The notes below the pieces were generated by a model, which saw nothing but the letters and a program-made list of their open reading frames with translations, was not told the DNA's origin and did no database searches. DNA of 64,000 bases from Mycolicibacterium anyangense (GTDB taxonomy: Bacteria; Actinomycetota; Actinomycetes; Mycobacteriales; Mycobacteriaceae), in assembly GCF_010731855.1 (NCBI RefSeq), contig NZ_AP022620.1:4030001-4094000 (forward strand). Reading direction: 5' to 3'. The translations under genes were made by a program, and so were the position numbers. Shown here piece by piece: positions 50,533-59,194 of the stretch; position 1 is the first letter of the stretch; the number at the start of each line of letters is the position of its first letter.

Positions 50533-53160
50533 ATGGCGGTCGTTGACGATCTCGGTCAGCCCGGGATGGACGCCCCTCCGCCCAGTGAGGACTTCGGCAG
50601 GCAACCGCCCCAGGATCTTGCCGCGGAACAGTCCGTGCTGGGCGGCATGCTGCTCAGTAAGGACGCCATCGCCGATGTCCTGGAGCGGCTGCGTCCCGGT
50701 GACTTCTACCGCCCCGCCCACCAGAACGTTTACGACGCGATCCTGGACCTTTACGGCCGCGGTGAGCCTGCCGACGCGGTGACCGTCGGTGCCGAACTCG
50801 ATCGCCGTGGCCTGCTGCGCCGGATCGGCGGCCTGCCGTATCTGCACACGCTCATCTCGACGGTGCCGACGGCGGCCAACGCCGGGTATTACGCGGGCAT
50901 CGTGTCGGAGAAGGCGCTGCTGCGGAGGCTCGTGGAAGCCGGCACCCGGGTGGTGCAGTACGGCTACGCCGGGGCCGAGGGGGCAGACGTCGACGAGATC
51001 GTCGACCGCGCCCAGGCTGAGATCTATGACGTCACCGAGCGGCGGACGTCGGAGGACTTCGTTCCGCTCGAGCAGCTACTGCAGCCGACGATGGACGAGA
51101 TCGACGCCATCGCCTCCAGCGGCGGTATCTCCAAGGGCGTGCCGACGGGGTTCACCGAACTCGACGAGCTGACCAACGGGCTGCATCCGGGACAGATGAT
51201 CGTGGTGGCGGCGCGGCCCGGTATGGGCAAGGCGCTGAGCCTCGATACCCTGCTGCCGACGCCGGACGGCTGGACCACGATGGGCGAGGTCGCCGTCGGT
51301 GATTACCTTCTGGGCGCCGACGGAGTCCCGACGCGCGTGGTCGCTGCCACGGAGGTCATGCTCGGTCGGCCGTGCTACGAGGTGGAGTTCTCCGACGGCA
51401 CGGTGATCGTGGCCGATGCCGAGCACCAGTGGCTGACTGACACCCGTGCGTCTCGGAAGTCTGCTCAAGCAGCCGCTGTCGGCTACAACCGAACGAAGAA
51501 CCAACGAACGTTCGCCGCGGTTCGGACGACGCGGGAGATCGCAGCGACCCTGCGTTGCGCGACTCGCGATCGCCGACTCAACCACTCGGTGGCCAACGCC
51601 AACCCAGTGCAGACGCCTGAACGTGAGCTTCTTGTTCCGCCTTACACGTTGGGTGCGTGGTTGGGCGACGGCACCAGCGCCTCCGCGCAGATCACGGTTG
51701 CCGATCCGGAAATCATCATGCGCGTCGAAGCCGAAGGCATCGAGGCGCATCGATCCACCACCGCGCAATATCGCTACCAGCTCTCCCTGCCTGCTGCCGC
51801 CGCGCCCGACGCAAGGGACTGTGCTGTCTGCGGGAAACCATTCATTCCCAAGACAAGTCAGGTCCGAACCTGCGGGCAGTCATGCGGTGGAAGGGCGCGA
51901 CTCGTGTCAGAGCCCGCTCCGGCCCCCACATGCGGTCGTTGCGGCGGTCCCTCGTGTGGACTGCAGCTGTGCCAGCAGTGCCGGAACCAAGTGGGCACAC
52001 TTCAAGGTCGACTGCGGACCATCGGAGTGCTCAATGCCAAGCACATCCCGGTCGACTACCTTCGCTCCTCCGAGGCGCAACGTAGGGCACTCCTCGCAGG
52101 GTTGTTGGACACCGACGGGACCGTGACCAACGGAGGCGCGGTGCAGTTCTCGGTGACGGACCGCCGCCTCGCGGATGATGTCTTCGAACTCGTCGTCAGT
52201 CTTGGCTACCGTTGCCACAGAACGACGAAGTCGGTCCAGGGGCGTTCGCAGCAGAGTTCAACCGCCTACATCCTCAACTTCTCAGCTGACGAAGACGTTT
52301 TCTTCCTGCCCCGGAAAGCATTGGTACACAAAGAACGTCGAGCCCGCAGTAATGTTCGTTCCTCGTCGCGATTCATCACTGACATACGTCGTATCGACAG
52401 CGTGCCCGTGCGATGCGTACAGGTGGACAACGTCGATCACCTATACCTCGCAAGCCGCGCCATGATCCCGACACACAACAGCACGCTCGGCTTGGACTTC
52501 ATGCGTTCGTGCTCCATCAAGAACCGGCTGCCGAGCATCGTGTTCTCGCTGGAAATGAGCAAGTCCGAGATCGTCATGCGCCTGCTGTCCGCGGAGGCCA
52601 AGATCAAGCTGGCCGATATGCGTTCCGGCCGGATGACCGATGACGACTGGACGCGGCTGGCGCGGCGAATGAGCGAGATCAGCGAAGCGCCTTTGTATAT
52701 CGACGATTCGCCGAACCTGACGATGATGGAGATCCGCGCCAAGGCGCGCCGGTTGCACCAGAAGGCCGGGCTGCGGCTGATCGTGCTGGACTACCTGCAG
52801 CTGATGACATCGGGCAAGAAGGTCGAATCACGTCAGCAGGAAGTCTCCGAATTCTCCCGCCAGATCAAGCTTTTGGCGAAGGAGCTCGAAGTTCCGGTGG
52901 TCGCGATGAGCCAGCTGAACCGCGGTCCCGAGCAGCGCACCGACAAGAAGCCGATGCTGTCCGACCTCCGCGAGTCGGGTTCGATCGAGCAGGACGCCGA
53001 CTTGGTCATCCTGCTGCACCGGCCAGATGCCTTCGAAAGTGATGACCCGCGCGGTGGCGAGGCCGACCTCATCATCGCCAAACACCGTGCGGGACCGACA
53101 CGAACGGTGACGGTCGCGCACCAGCTGCACTTGTCGCGGTTCACGAACATGGCGCGGTAG
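50533..53160 (+). CDS. dnaB: Replicative DNA helicase DnaB with in-frame intein
   Basis: Hexameric helicase at the replication fork. The 875-residue precursor comprises a DnaB N-domain (about 25-130) and a RecA-like core split by an intein at residues 234-649. The exteins total 459 residues, normal DnaB length. The Walker A motif is interrupted: RPGMGK (228-233) continues after the intein as STLGLDFM. Downstream core motifs are intact: LRLIVLDYLQLM (Walker B), AMSQLNRGPEQR and LRESGSIEQDADLVILLHRP. The protein can bind ATP only after splicing. Confidence 0.97.
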   Translation: MAVVDDLGQPGMDAPPPSEDFGRQPPQDLAAEQSVLGGMLLSKDAIADVLERLRPGDFYRPAHQNVYDAILDLYGRGEPADAVTVGAELDRRGLLRRIGGLPYLHTLISTVPTAANAGYYAGIVSEKALLRRLVEAGTRVVQYGYAGAEGADVDEIVDRAQAEIYDVTERRTSEDFVPLEQLLQPTMDEIDAIASSGGISKGVPTGFTELDELTNGLHPGQMIVVAARPGMGKALSLDTLLPTPDGWTTMGEVAVGDYLLGADGVPTRVVAATEVMLGRPCYEVEFSDGTVIVADAEHQWLTDTRASRKSAQAAAVGYNRTKNQRTFAAVRTTREIAATLRCATRDRRLNHSVANANPVQTPERELLVPPYTLGAWLGDGTSASAQITVADPEIIMRVEAEGIEAHRSTTAQYRYQLSLPAAAAPDARDCAVCGKPFIPKTSQVRTCGQSCGGRARLVSEPAPAPTCGRCGGPSCGLQLCQQCRNQVGTLQGRLRTIGVLNAKHIPVDYLRSSEAQRRALLAGLLDTDGTVTNGGAVQFSVTDRRLADDVFELVVSLGYRCHRTTKSVQGRSQQSSTAYILNFSADEDVFFLPRKALVHKERRARSNVRSSSRFITDIRRIDSVPVRCVQVDNVDHLYLASRAMIPTHNSTLGLDFMRSCSIKNRLPSIVFSLEMSKSEIVMRLLSAEAKIKLADMRSGRMTDDDWTRLARRMSEISEAPLYIDDSPNLTMMEIRAKARRLHQKAGLRLIVLDYLQLMTSGKKVESRQQEVSEFSRQIKLLAKELEVPVVAMSQLNRGPEQRTDKKPMLSDLRESGSIEQDADLVILLHRPDAFESDDPRGGEADLIIAKHRAGPTRTVTVAHQLHLSRFTNMAR
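51232..52479 (+). mobile_element. DnaB P-loop intein, class 3 type, with LAGLIDADG homing endonuclease
   Basis: A 416-residue protein intron between GMGK and Ser-Thr of Walker A. Its first residue is Ala (ALSLDTLLPTPDGW), so the usual Cys/Ser nucleophile is missing. The class 3 signature is present: Trp in block B (DAEHQW, intein residue 67), Cys in block F (VRCVQVDNVDHLYLA, residue 395) and Thr in block G (PTHN, residue 414), with Ser at +1. Endonuclease motifs are LGAWLGDG and LLAGLLDTDG. A nine-cysteine segment (precursor residues 430-483) lies between them. From memory, the M. smegmatis intein at this site is a mini-intein. Confidence 0.93.
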
Positions 53161-53314
53161 CGCTCAGCTGTTGTGGCTACTCACGTTTGATGTCTGGTCG
53201 ACGAGGAGTCGGAAAGAAACTCCAGGCGCGGTGGCGCTGCTCGGTCGTCTCGACCCGTCGTCTCTCTCGTTGGGGGTGGCCGGGCGGTTCCGCTTTCCCG
53301 CGGAATCAGGGCGG

Positions 53315-53738
53315 TCAGGTCTCGCCCGGGATCCTGGATTTCTGTTGCGCGAATTCCTCGTCGGTTATCAAGCCGCGGTACTTGAGCGCGGCCAGCCTCT
53401 CCAAGCGGTCAACGGGGTCGTTCGATGGCGATGTGGCGGGCTGCGCTTGCGTTGTTTGGCTACTAGACGCTTGCAGAGCGGACATCGCCTGAAGTTGCAT
53501 CGCCGCGCTGCATCATCTGATCGCGGAAACCGCTGGGGTCGGCAATCGCCTCACGGATCAGGTCAGTCATCGGCATGCCCATCACCTCTGCCTCGGCCAG
53601 CTCGGGCCGGTTGCCGATGATCGCGTCACCAGCGGCGGAGATCGGCTGGTGATCCAGCTCGACCTTGCTGCGGTTGGCGGGGTCGTAGAGCACTGCCACT
53701 CTAGTGCCAGGGCGGGGCTGATTCAGCTGCGGCAGCAC
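53315..53738 (-). pseudogene. Frameshifted SHOCT-domain gene
   Basis: Two overlapping minus-strand frames make one broken gene. The 5' part (53463-53738, GTG start) has GTRVAVLYDPANRSKVELD and ELAEAEVMGMPMTDLIREA, and runs off into DATSGDVRSASV. The 3' part (53315-53500) resumes in another frame as MQLQAMSALQASSS and ends with a SHOCT motif, DPVDRLERLAALKYRGLITDEEFAQQK. The switch is near 53500. The N-terminus also looks short. It is either a real pseudogene or a single-base sequence error. Nothing else is seen between dnaB and 53805. Confidence 0.7.
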
Positions 53739-53805
53739 GGAATCGCACAGTTTCTACCCAGCACGGATTTCGCCGGCTTCGTGTGTGCGCCGCTCGCTAG
53801 CGACC

Positions 53806-54135
53806 TCAGTAGGTCAGAGTTTTCGGTAGCAGGTCGACTTCGGGAAGACAGTAGCTGGTGATAGCTGCGGCGATGACCATCGCTGATTGGTGTTTCGTCG
53901 TCCCGGTTGCCATGTCATGCTGGACTATCGTCACCAGCGAGTCAAAACCCTTCTGCGAGAGGCGGTCACGCAATCCGCGACCGTAGGCGGTGGCGGCGAC
54001 CAGACTACCGGCGGGGACTCCCACTGTCTGAAGAGCCGACAGGTAGGTGGTGTCGTCATCGTCGGCGTGGGCCTGCGGCGCGACGCCAACGATTAGCACG
54101 GCCCCGGCTATCAGTATCACAGCTTTCACGAGCAT
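53806..54135 (-). CDS. Secreted DUF732 protein
   Basis: A 109-residue exported protein. A signal peptide (MLVKAVILIAGAVLIVGVAPQAHA, likely cleaved after AHA) is followed by a DUF732 domain, DDTTYLSALQTVGVPAGSL and GLRDRLSQKGFDSLVTIVQHDM, ending near SYCLPEVDLLPKT. DUF732 proteins are numerous small secreted mycobacterial proteins without known function. Only one of the two cysteines typical of the family is present. A GTG two codons upstream is an alternative start. Confidence 0.75.
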   Translation of the reverse strand: MLVKAVILIAGAVLIVGVAPQAHADDDDTTYLSALQTVGVPAGSLVAATAYGRGLRDRLSQKGFDSLVTIVQHDMATGTTKHQSAMVIAAAITSYCLPEVDLLPKTLTY

Positions 54136-54418
54136 GAACACTAGTGGCGGCCTTGGGTCATGGCGAGGTTGCTAACAGATGGCGAGCATGGCCATAGCAG
54201 CTTTGACGTGTGCCGAATGCCGCCGCGGTGACCGGTGCTCGGCCGACACGAGGTTGCAATCCCTGGGCGCAAACACTTCGCGGTCATCATTGACAGCGGA
54301 CCGGAAGGTACACGGCGGAAGGTTCACAGCTCAGCGAGGGCGCTGCACCCGCAAGTTGGCCGTGATAATGATGGCTTCGAGGTCACTGGGGCGCACGGAC
54401 GGAGAGGTCAACTACGGC

Positions 54419-55126
54419 ATGGATCAACCTCTTTCACCGCCACGGCTGCTTCCCACCACCGAGACCAGCGGGCAAGCGCCAGGGGTGGGATATGCCATCA
54501 GCGGCGAGTTGGTGCCCATCTTGCATGTGCGTCTAGACGGGCGGGTACCGGTCTTCTTCGAACATCACGTCGTGCTGTGGAAGAACCCCGACCTACAGAT
54601 TGGAATCCATCCCCTGCGCGGTGGATTCAAGCGAGTGGTGGCGGGAATGCCGATCGTGCTGACCGAGACCCAAAGCCCCGGTGAGATCGCGTTCTCCCGT
54701 GACGGCGCAGGCCACCTCTTCGCGCTGCACCTCAATCCCGGGATGGCGATCCAGGTGCGTGAACACCAATACCTCGCCGCGACCGGCAATCTGGACTACA
54801 CCTTCACCCGGCAACGCGGAATCGCCAACATGCTGGTGGGGGGCAACGGGTTCTTCGTCGACCGGTTCGCCGCGACCAACAGTGAGGGCGTGGTGTGGTT
54901 GCACGGCTACGGCAACGTCTTCGAAAAGGTGCTCGCACCGGGTAAACAGATCGACGTCGAGCCCGGTGGCTGGATCTACCGTGACGATACGGTGGAGATG
55001 GAGGTCCAGATGTACGGCCTCAAGACCGGCATGCTCGGCGGGACCAGTCTGGTGTTCAACCGGTTCACCGGACCCGGACGCGTCGGCATCCAATCGATGT
55101 ACCTGCACCTACCCACTTCCGACTAA
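54419..55126 (+). CDS. AIM24 family protein
   Basis: A 235-residue beta-rich protein of the AIM24 (formerly DUF124) family. Recognisable repeats are VFFEHHVVLWKNPDLQIGIHPLRGGFKRVVAGMPIVLTET, GEIAFSRDGAGHLFALHLNPG and GVVWLHGYGNVFEKVLAPGKQIDVEPGGWIY. ATG at 54419 follows GGAGAGG by 11 bases; the reading frame is open to 54179 but without homology. Bacterial members have no established role. It is flanked by accessory sequence on both sides. Confidence 0.85.
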   Translation: MDQPLSPPRLLPTTETSGQAPGVGYAISGELVPILHVRLDGRVPVFFEHHVVLWKNPDLQIGIHPLRGGFKRVVAGMPIVLTETQSPGEIAFSRDGAGHLFALHLNPGMAIQVREHQYLAATGNLDYTFTRQRGIANMLVGGNGFFVDRFAATNSEGVVWLHGYGNVFEKVLAPGKQIDVEPGGWIYRDDTVEMEVQMYGLKTGMLGGTSLVFNRFTGPGRVGIQSMYLHLPTSD

Positions 55127-55147
55127 AACCCGCGCACGAAATCTCTC

Positions 55148-55164
55148 ACGCCCAAAGGGGGCGT
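55148..55164 (+). terminator. Hairpin after the AIM24 gene
   Basis: ACGCCC-AAAGG-GGGCGT, a perfect six-pair stem beginning 22 bases after the stop codon. No U-tract. Confidence 0.4.
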
Positions 55165-55976
55165 CTCCGCCTCATGGTCCTGACGCGTCACTCGCTGGCC
55201 TATCCACGATGACGGTGAGACAGAAATGACACGTCTCATATGTCTAGAATCGAGACGACACGGTGTTGGGATGGGGTAAGCGGACGTGCTTGCAGATCTG
55301 GTGTCGTCCCACAGCGGACTCCCAGTCGAGCCCAAGCACGCGTTCCTGACGCACCGCTTAAACGTGCGGGTGCGTCGATCCATAGGAGTGCAGCCAACAC
55401 CTGACAGCTCCTGCGGGCGACACTAATGTGCGGGTCGGTCTGCGAACAGATCTCTAGCTGGCTTCACGTCAATCCCATCATCATGGTCGTCGGCACGGTC
55501 ATGATCGCCCTGACGATGTTCCGGCTGGCTCGCCGTGGTCGATGGTTGGTCATCTTCGCCATGATCGCCGGCTGGATCGTCGTCGCAACACTCGTCATGC
55601 GGATACTTCCCTCGTAGCCCCTGCACCGCCATGGTGCGTTCTCCACCACGCGGGTCTTGGCGACACGCGTGAACGCGGATTCGCGCCAAGCGTCAGCGAA
55701 CAAGTGACGTGCCCTGGTTCTGGTGGTGTCGCCATACTTGGTTTCAGGCCACGGGTTGGGCGGATTGGTGTGGCGAGGATCTTGAACGCTCGCCGAATTG
55801 TTCTGTGTGGGGCGCGAACGTCGGTGCGTGCGCCGAGTAGCCCAACAATTGGCGCCAACCTTCCTGTTGCTAGATCAGCCACCTCGTGAAAATAGTTTCT
55901 ATGTAAGACGTTTGGCACAAGGAACGACCAGAACACGTATGGGCGCTCTGGACGTCCGAGTGGTCCCGCCTTTTTC
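55165..55976. other. Gene-poor stretch
   Basis: About 810 bases between the AIM24 gene and the Lrp-type regulator gene. Apart from one possible small membrane protein (55426-55617) I find no recognisable coding homology, terminal inverted repeats or tRNA. An inverted pair CGTCTC/GAGACG lies at 55231-55256. Base composition is patchier and more AT-rich than the core genes, as at 55880-55930. This suggests remnant or recently acquired DNA. Confidence 0.5.
55426..55617 (+). CDS. Possible small membrane protein
   Basis: A 63-residue frame starting MCGSVCEQISSWLHVNP with two strong hydrophobic segments (IIMVVGTVMIALTMF and WLVIFAMIAGWIVVATLVM) separated by RLARRGR, which fits a two-span hairpin protein. 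No family recognised and no clear ribosome-binding site. It could be spurious. Confidence 0.35.
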   Translation: MCGSVCEQISSWLHVNPIIMVVGTVMIALTMFRLARRGRWLVIFAMIAGWIVVATLVMRILPS

Positions 55977-56468
55977 TCAGTCCGATGAAACTTCGGGGCC
56001 GGCTGTGAGCAGCGGGGTGAGGCGGTAGTCGACGAGTCGCCGCATGACGAGCCCTGTGGTGGTTTTCTCGACTCCGTCGATGTCGAGGATGCGACCGGCC
56101 ACGCGGTAGAGGTCGTCGGCATCGCGGGCCACGATGTGCACCAGGAGGTCGGTGACGCCACTGAGCCCGTGGACTTCGAGCACCTCCGGGACCTGTTCGA
56201 GAGCCTCGGCGATGTTTGCGAGTTTTCGTTGGGTGACAGCCACCATGATGAATGCCGTCATTGGATATCCGAGTGCTGCGGGGGCGATGCGGCGTTCGAA
56301 CGTCTGCAGCGCCCCGTCGGCTTCCAGTCGGCTCAGCCGGGCGTGAACCGTGTTGCGGGCCAGGCCGGTAGCTTCGGCCAGTGCTACCACCGACGCCCGG
56401 GGGTCGGCGACCAAGGCACGCAGTATTCGCGTGTCGATATCATCGACGCCGCGCTCCGGATTGCGCAT
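55977..56468 (-). CDS. Lrp/AsnC-family transcriptional regulator
   Basis: A 163-residue feast/famine regulator. The N-terminal helix-turn-helix reads VDDIDTRILRALVADPRASVVALAEATGLARNTVHARLSRLEADG. The C-terminal RAM ligand-binding domain includes FIMVAVTQRKLANIAEALEQVPEVLEVHGLSGVTDLLVHIVARDADDLYRV. ATG at 56466-56468 is chosen. Its codon is part of a TTGCGCAT motif repeated twice more toward the divergent enzyme gene. It probably regulates that gene and itself. Confidence 0.9.
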   Translation of the reverse strand: MRNPERGVDDIDTRILRALVADPRASVVALAEATGLARNTVHARLSRLEADGALQTFERRIAPAALGYPMTAFIMVAVTQRKLANIAEALEQVPEVLEVHGLSGVTDLLVHIVARDADDLYRVAGRILDIDGVEKTTTGLVMRRLVDYRLTPLLTAGPEVSSD

Positions 56469-56583
56469 TTTGCCACTCCCTCCACCTCCGAGGCGCACTG
56501 GTTTGCGCATTCTGCCCAGAATAGCGTGTGATGGTTGCCTGTATTGCTGATGCTCTGCTGCACTTGATGCGCTATCTGCGCAT
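56461..56583. promoter_or_regulatory. Three TGCGCAT operators between the Lrp regulator and E1-like genes
   Basis: TTGCGCATTTTGCC (56461-56474) and TTGCGCATTCTGCC (56503-56516) are near-identical 14-mers 42 bases apart. A third TGCGCAT is at 56577-56583, about 73 bases on. The spacings are close to four and seven helical turns, as expected for sites bound on one face by an Lrp-type multimer. Confidence 0.6.
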
Positions 56584-56603
56584 AACATGTGAAGTAGGAC
56601 GCC

Positions 56604-58931
56604 GTGAATGCTGTTGATTCCCTGCATACCGCCCACCGGTCCGACACCTTGGCAACGCTGGACGCGATCGCCGAACGTGTGCTGTGGTTGTCGACGTCGA
56701 TCGTCCACCACGCCAATCGGGTCCGACCCAACACCTCCGGGCTTAAGGTGGGCGGCCACCAGGCGTCCAGCGCGTCGATGGTGTCGATCATGACGGCGCT
56801 GTGGTTTCAGCACCTGCAGCCAGGTGATCGCGTGTCGGTGAAGCCTCACGCGTCGCCGGTGTTGCACAGCATCAACTATCTGCTCGGCGAGCTCGACGAG
56901 AAGTACCTGACCACCCTTCGCGAGTTCGGTGGGCTCCAGTCCTATCCGAGCAGGTCCAAGGATCCCGACCCGGTGGACTATTCGACCGGGTCGGTGGGCA
57001 TCGGTGCCACCGCCCCGATCTGGGGGGCAATCGCGCGCCGATATGTGAACGCCCACTTGGGCTCTGGCGGTAGTGGCCGGCAGTATTCACTGGTCGGTGA
57101 CGCTGAACTGGACGAAGGCGCAGTCTGGGAGGCGATCCTCGATCCGGGCATCGCCGAACTCGGCGAGGTGGTCTGGATCGTCGATCTCAACCGGCAGTCG
57201 TTGGACCGGGTCGTGCCGAACATCGCTGCGCGTCGTCTGGAGGCGATGTTCGATGCTGCCGGCTGGCAGGTAATCACCGTCGGCTTCGGACGTTGGTTGC
57301 AGGAGCTGTTCACCCGTCCTGGCGGGCAGGCGTTGCGGCGGCGAATAGTTGGGATGGAGAACCCGGAATACCAGCGGCTATTGCGCTGTGACGCTGAGCA
57401 GATCCGGGTGCGGTTGCCCGGCGATGGCCCTGAACGTTCCGAGATCGCTGCGCTGGTCACCACCCTCGACGATACCGAGCTTGTCGCGGCGATCCGCAAC
57501 CTGGGAGGCCACGACCTGGCGGCCCTCAACGACGCCTTCGAACAGATCGATGACAGCCGCCCGACGGTGATCATCGCCTACACCATCAAGGGCTACGGGT
57601 TGCCCACCGAGGGGCATCCGCAGAATCATTCGGCGCTGCTCAACCATGACGAGTATGCGGCCCTGGCCGCCCGCCTCGGCATGGATACCGATCACCCGTG
57701 GCGCCGGTTCGCCGAGGACAGCCCGATGGGTCAGGCGTGTACACATGCCGCCCAGAGGCTACGGCGCCAACCAGTCGATGCCGCACCCATGCCGGCGGTC
57801 CCGACTGATATCGGGCGCACTCCGAAGGGCACCGCAACGACACAGGCGGCGTTGGGCCGGGTGCTGCTGGATCTGATCCGGGAGGCTCCCGAGGCCGCCA
57901 AGCGGGTGGTGACGGTCAGCCCCGATGTCAGCTCGACGACCAACCTGGCCGGCTGGGTGAACAAGGTCGGTGTCTGGTCGGCCAGCGAACGACACAACTG
58001 GTTCGCCGACGACGCGCAGACACTCATGCACTGGAATGAGCGACCCAGCGGCCAACACATGGAACTCGGCATCGCCGAGACCAATCTGGTGGGTCTGATC
58101 GGAGAACTCGGCGCTACGTGGAGCAGATGGGGCCAGCCACTGTTCCCGATCGGGGTTCTCTACGACCCCTTCGTCGAACGAGCGCTCGAGCCTTGGTCTT
58201 TCGGAATCTACGCCGGCGGTCAGTCAATTCTGATCGGCACCCCGTCGGGGGTGACGCTGGCGGCCGAAGGCGGGGCGCACCAATCCATCAAGACACCGTC
58301 GATCGGACTCGAACAGCCAGGCTGCGTGAGCTACGAACCTGCTTTCGCGATCGATGTTGAATGGACACTGCTGGCCAGTATCGCCCAATTGGGTAAGCCA
58401 CAGGGCACCTCGGCATATCTGCGCCTGTCGACGCGGCCGGTGGATCAAACACTGGCCGACGTGCCCGAGGACCCTGCCGCCCGGGAACGCCGACGCCGTC
58501 AAGTGGTTGCCGGCGGCTACCCGCTGCGCCGACGTGACGATGCACGGGTGACGATCGCCGCGATGGGCGCGACGATGACCGAAGCCCTCGTCGCGGCGAA
58601 CCGCCTGGAGCAGAACGGAATTCCCGCCAACGTCATCTGCATCACCAGCCCCGGCCTGTTGTTCCGGGCCTGGCAGGCACGCCAGGGACGCCGAACCGCG
58701 GAGACGTGGATCCTCGATCAGTTGCTGCCCGCCGACGGCGCCACGCCGATCGTCAGCGTCCTCGACGGACATCCGCACACCCTGGCGTTCCTGGCCAACG
58801 TCCAGCAGGTGCCACTGACCGCACTGGGCGTGTCCGGATTCGGCCAAGCCGGTGCTCTCGACGAGGTTTACCGCTATCACGGCATCGACACCGACAGCAT
58901 CGTGGCCGCCGCACTCGACATCGCTACTTGA
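56604..58931 (+). CDS. Pyruvate-dehydrogenase-E1-like (AceE family) thiamine-diphosphate enzyme
   Basis: A 775-residue protein of the homodimeric 2-oxoacid dehydrogenase E1/transketolase type. The active-site region GLKVGGHQASSASMVSIMTALWFQHL is AceE-like. The thiamine-diphosphate motif starts GDAELDEG (165-172) and ends VDLNRQSLDR (about 193-202), paralleling GDGEMDE...NCNLQRLDG of AceE. A C-terminal transketolase-like half follows. It is about 100-150 residues shorter than true AceE. No E2 or E3 gene is adjacent, so its partner and 2-oxoacid substrate are unknown. Divergent from an Lrp regulator, suggesting amino-acid or keto-acid control. Confidence 0.85.
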   Translation: MNAVDSLHTAHRSDTLATLDAIAERVLWLSTSIVHHANRVRPNTSGLKVGGHQASSASMVSIMTALWFQHLQPGDRVSVKPHASPVLHSINYLLGELDEKYLTTLREFGGLQSYPSRSKDPDPVDYSTGSVGIGATAPIWGAIARRYVNAHLGSGGSGRQYSLVGDAELDEGAVWEAILDPGIAELGEVVWIVDLNRQSLDRVVPNIAARRLEAMFDAAGWQVITVGFGRWLQELFTRPGGQALRRRIVGMENPEYQRLLRCDAEQIRVRLPGDGPERSEIAALVTTLDDTELVAAIRNLGGHDLAALNDAFEQIDDSRPTVIIAYTIKGYGLPTEGHPQNHSALLNHDEYAALAARLGMDTDHPWRRFAEDSPMGQACTHAAQRLRRQPVDAAPMPAVPTDIGRTPKGTATTQAALGRVLLDLIREAPEAAKRVVTVSPDVSSTTNLAGWVNKVGVWSASERHNWFADDAQTLMHWNERPSGQHMELGIAETNLVGLIGELGATWSRWGQPLFPIGVLYDPFVERALEPWSFGIYAGGQSILIGTPSGVTLAAEGGAHQSIKTPSIGLEQPGCVSYEPAFAIDVEWTLLASIAQLGKPQGTSAYLRLSTRPVDQTLADVPEDPAARERRRRQVVAGGYPLRRRDDARVTIAAMGATMTEALVAANRLEQNGIPANVICITSPGLLFRAWQARQGRRTAETWILDQLLPADGATPIVSVLDGHPHTLAFLANVQQVPLTALGVSGFGQAGALDEVYRYHGIDTDSIVAAALDIAT

Positions 58932-58960
58932 CTCAAGGCCGCCAAAAGCGATCCGGACCC

Positions 58961-58999
58961 CCCAACCTTGCGCAGGTGCGACGGCCGCACCTCGTTGGG
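58961..58999 (+). terminator. Strong hairpin after the E1-like gene
   Basis: AGGTGCG-ACGGC-CGCACCT (58974-58992) is a perfect seven-pair stem nested in outer arms CCCAAC (58961-58966) and GTTGGG (58994-58999). It begins 29 bases after the stop codon. The rest of the gap to 59194 holds nothing recognisable. Confidence 0.55.
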
Positions 59000-59194
59000 T
59001 GCTCATCTGCCCGCCTGCGAGCCGGTCAGGTTATTGAAACATCCGGACTGGTAACAACATTCGTTAACATTGCCAGCGGACAACCGTCTCGACTATTTTG
59101 ACGCCGTTTGGCTCCGTGACGCAGACGTTATCTGCGACCACGCAACATGGTGGGCGTCGCGTCGCCGGGACACGACGGCGTACCCGGCACAACG

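Noticed and set aside
55595..56161. Minus-strand frame of 188 residues overlapping the Lrp gene
   Set aside because: Its first part is a shadow of the Lrp regulator and the remainder has no recognisable domain; a repeated-element origin could not be tested here.
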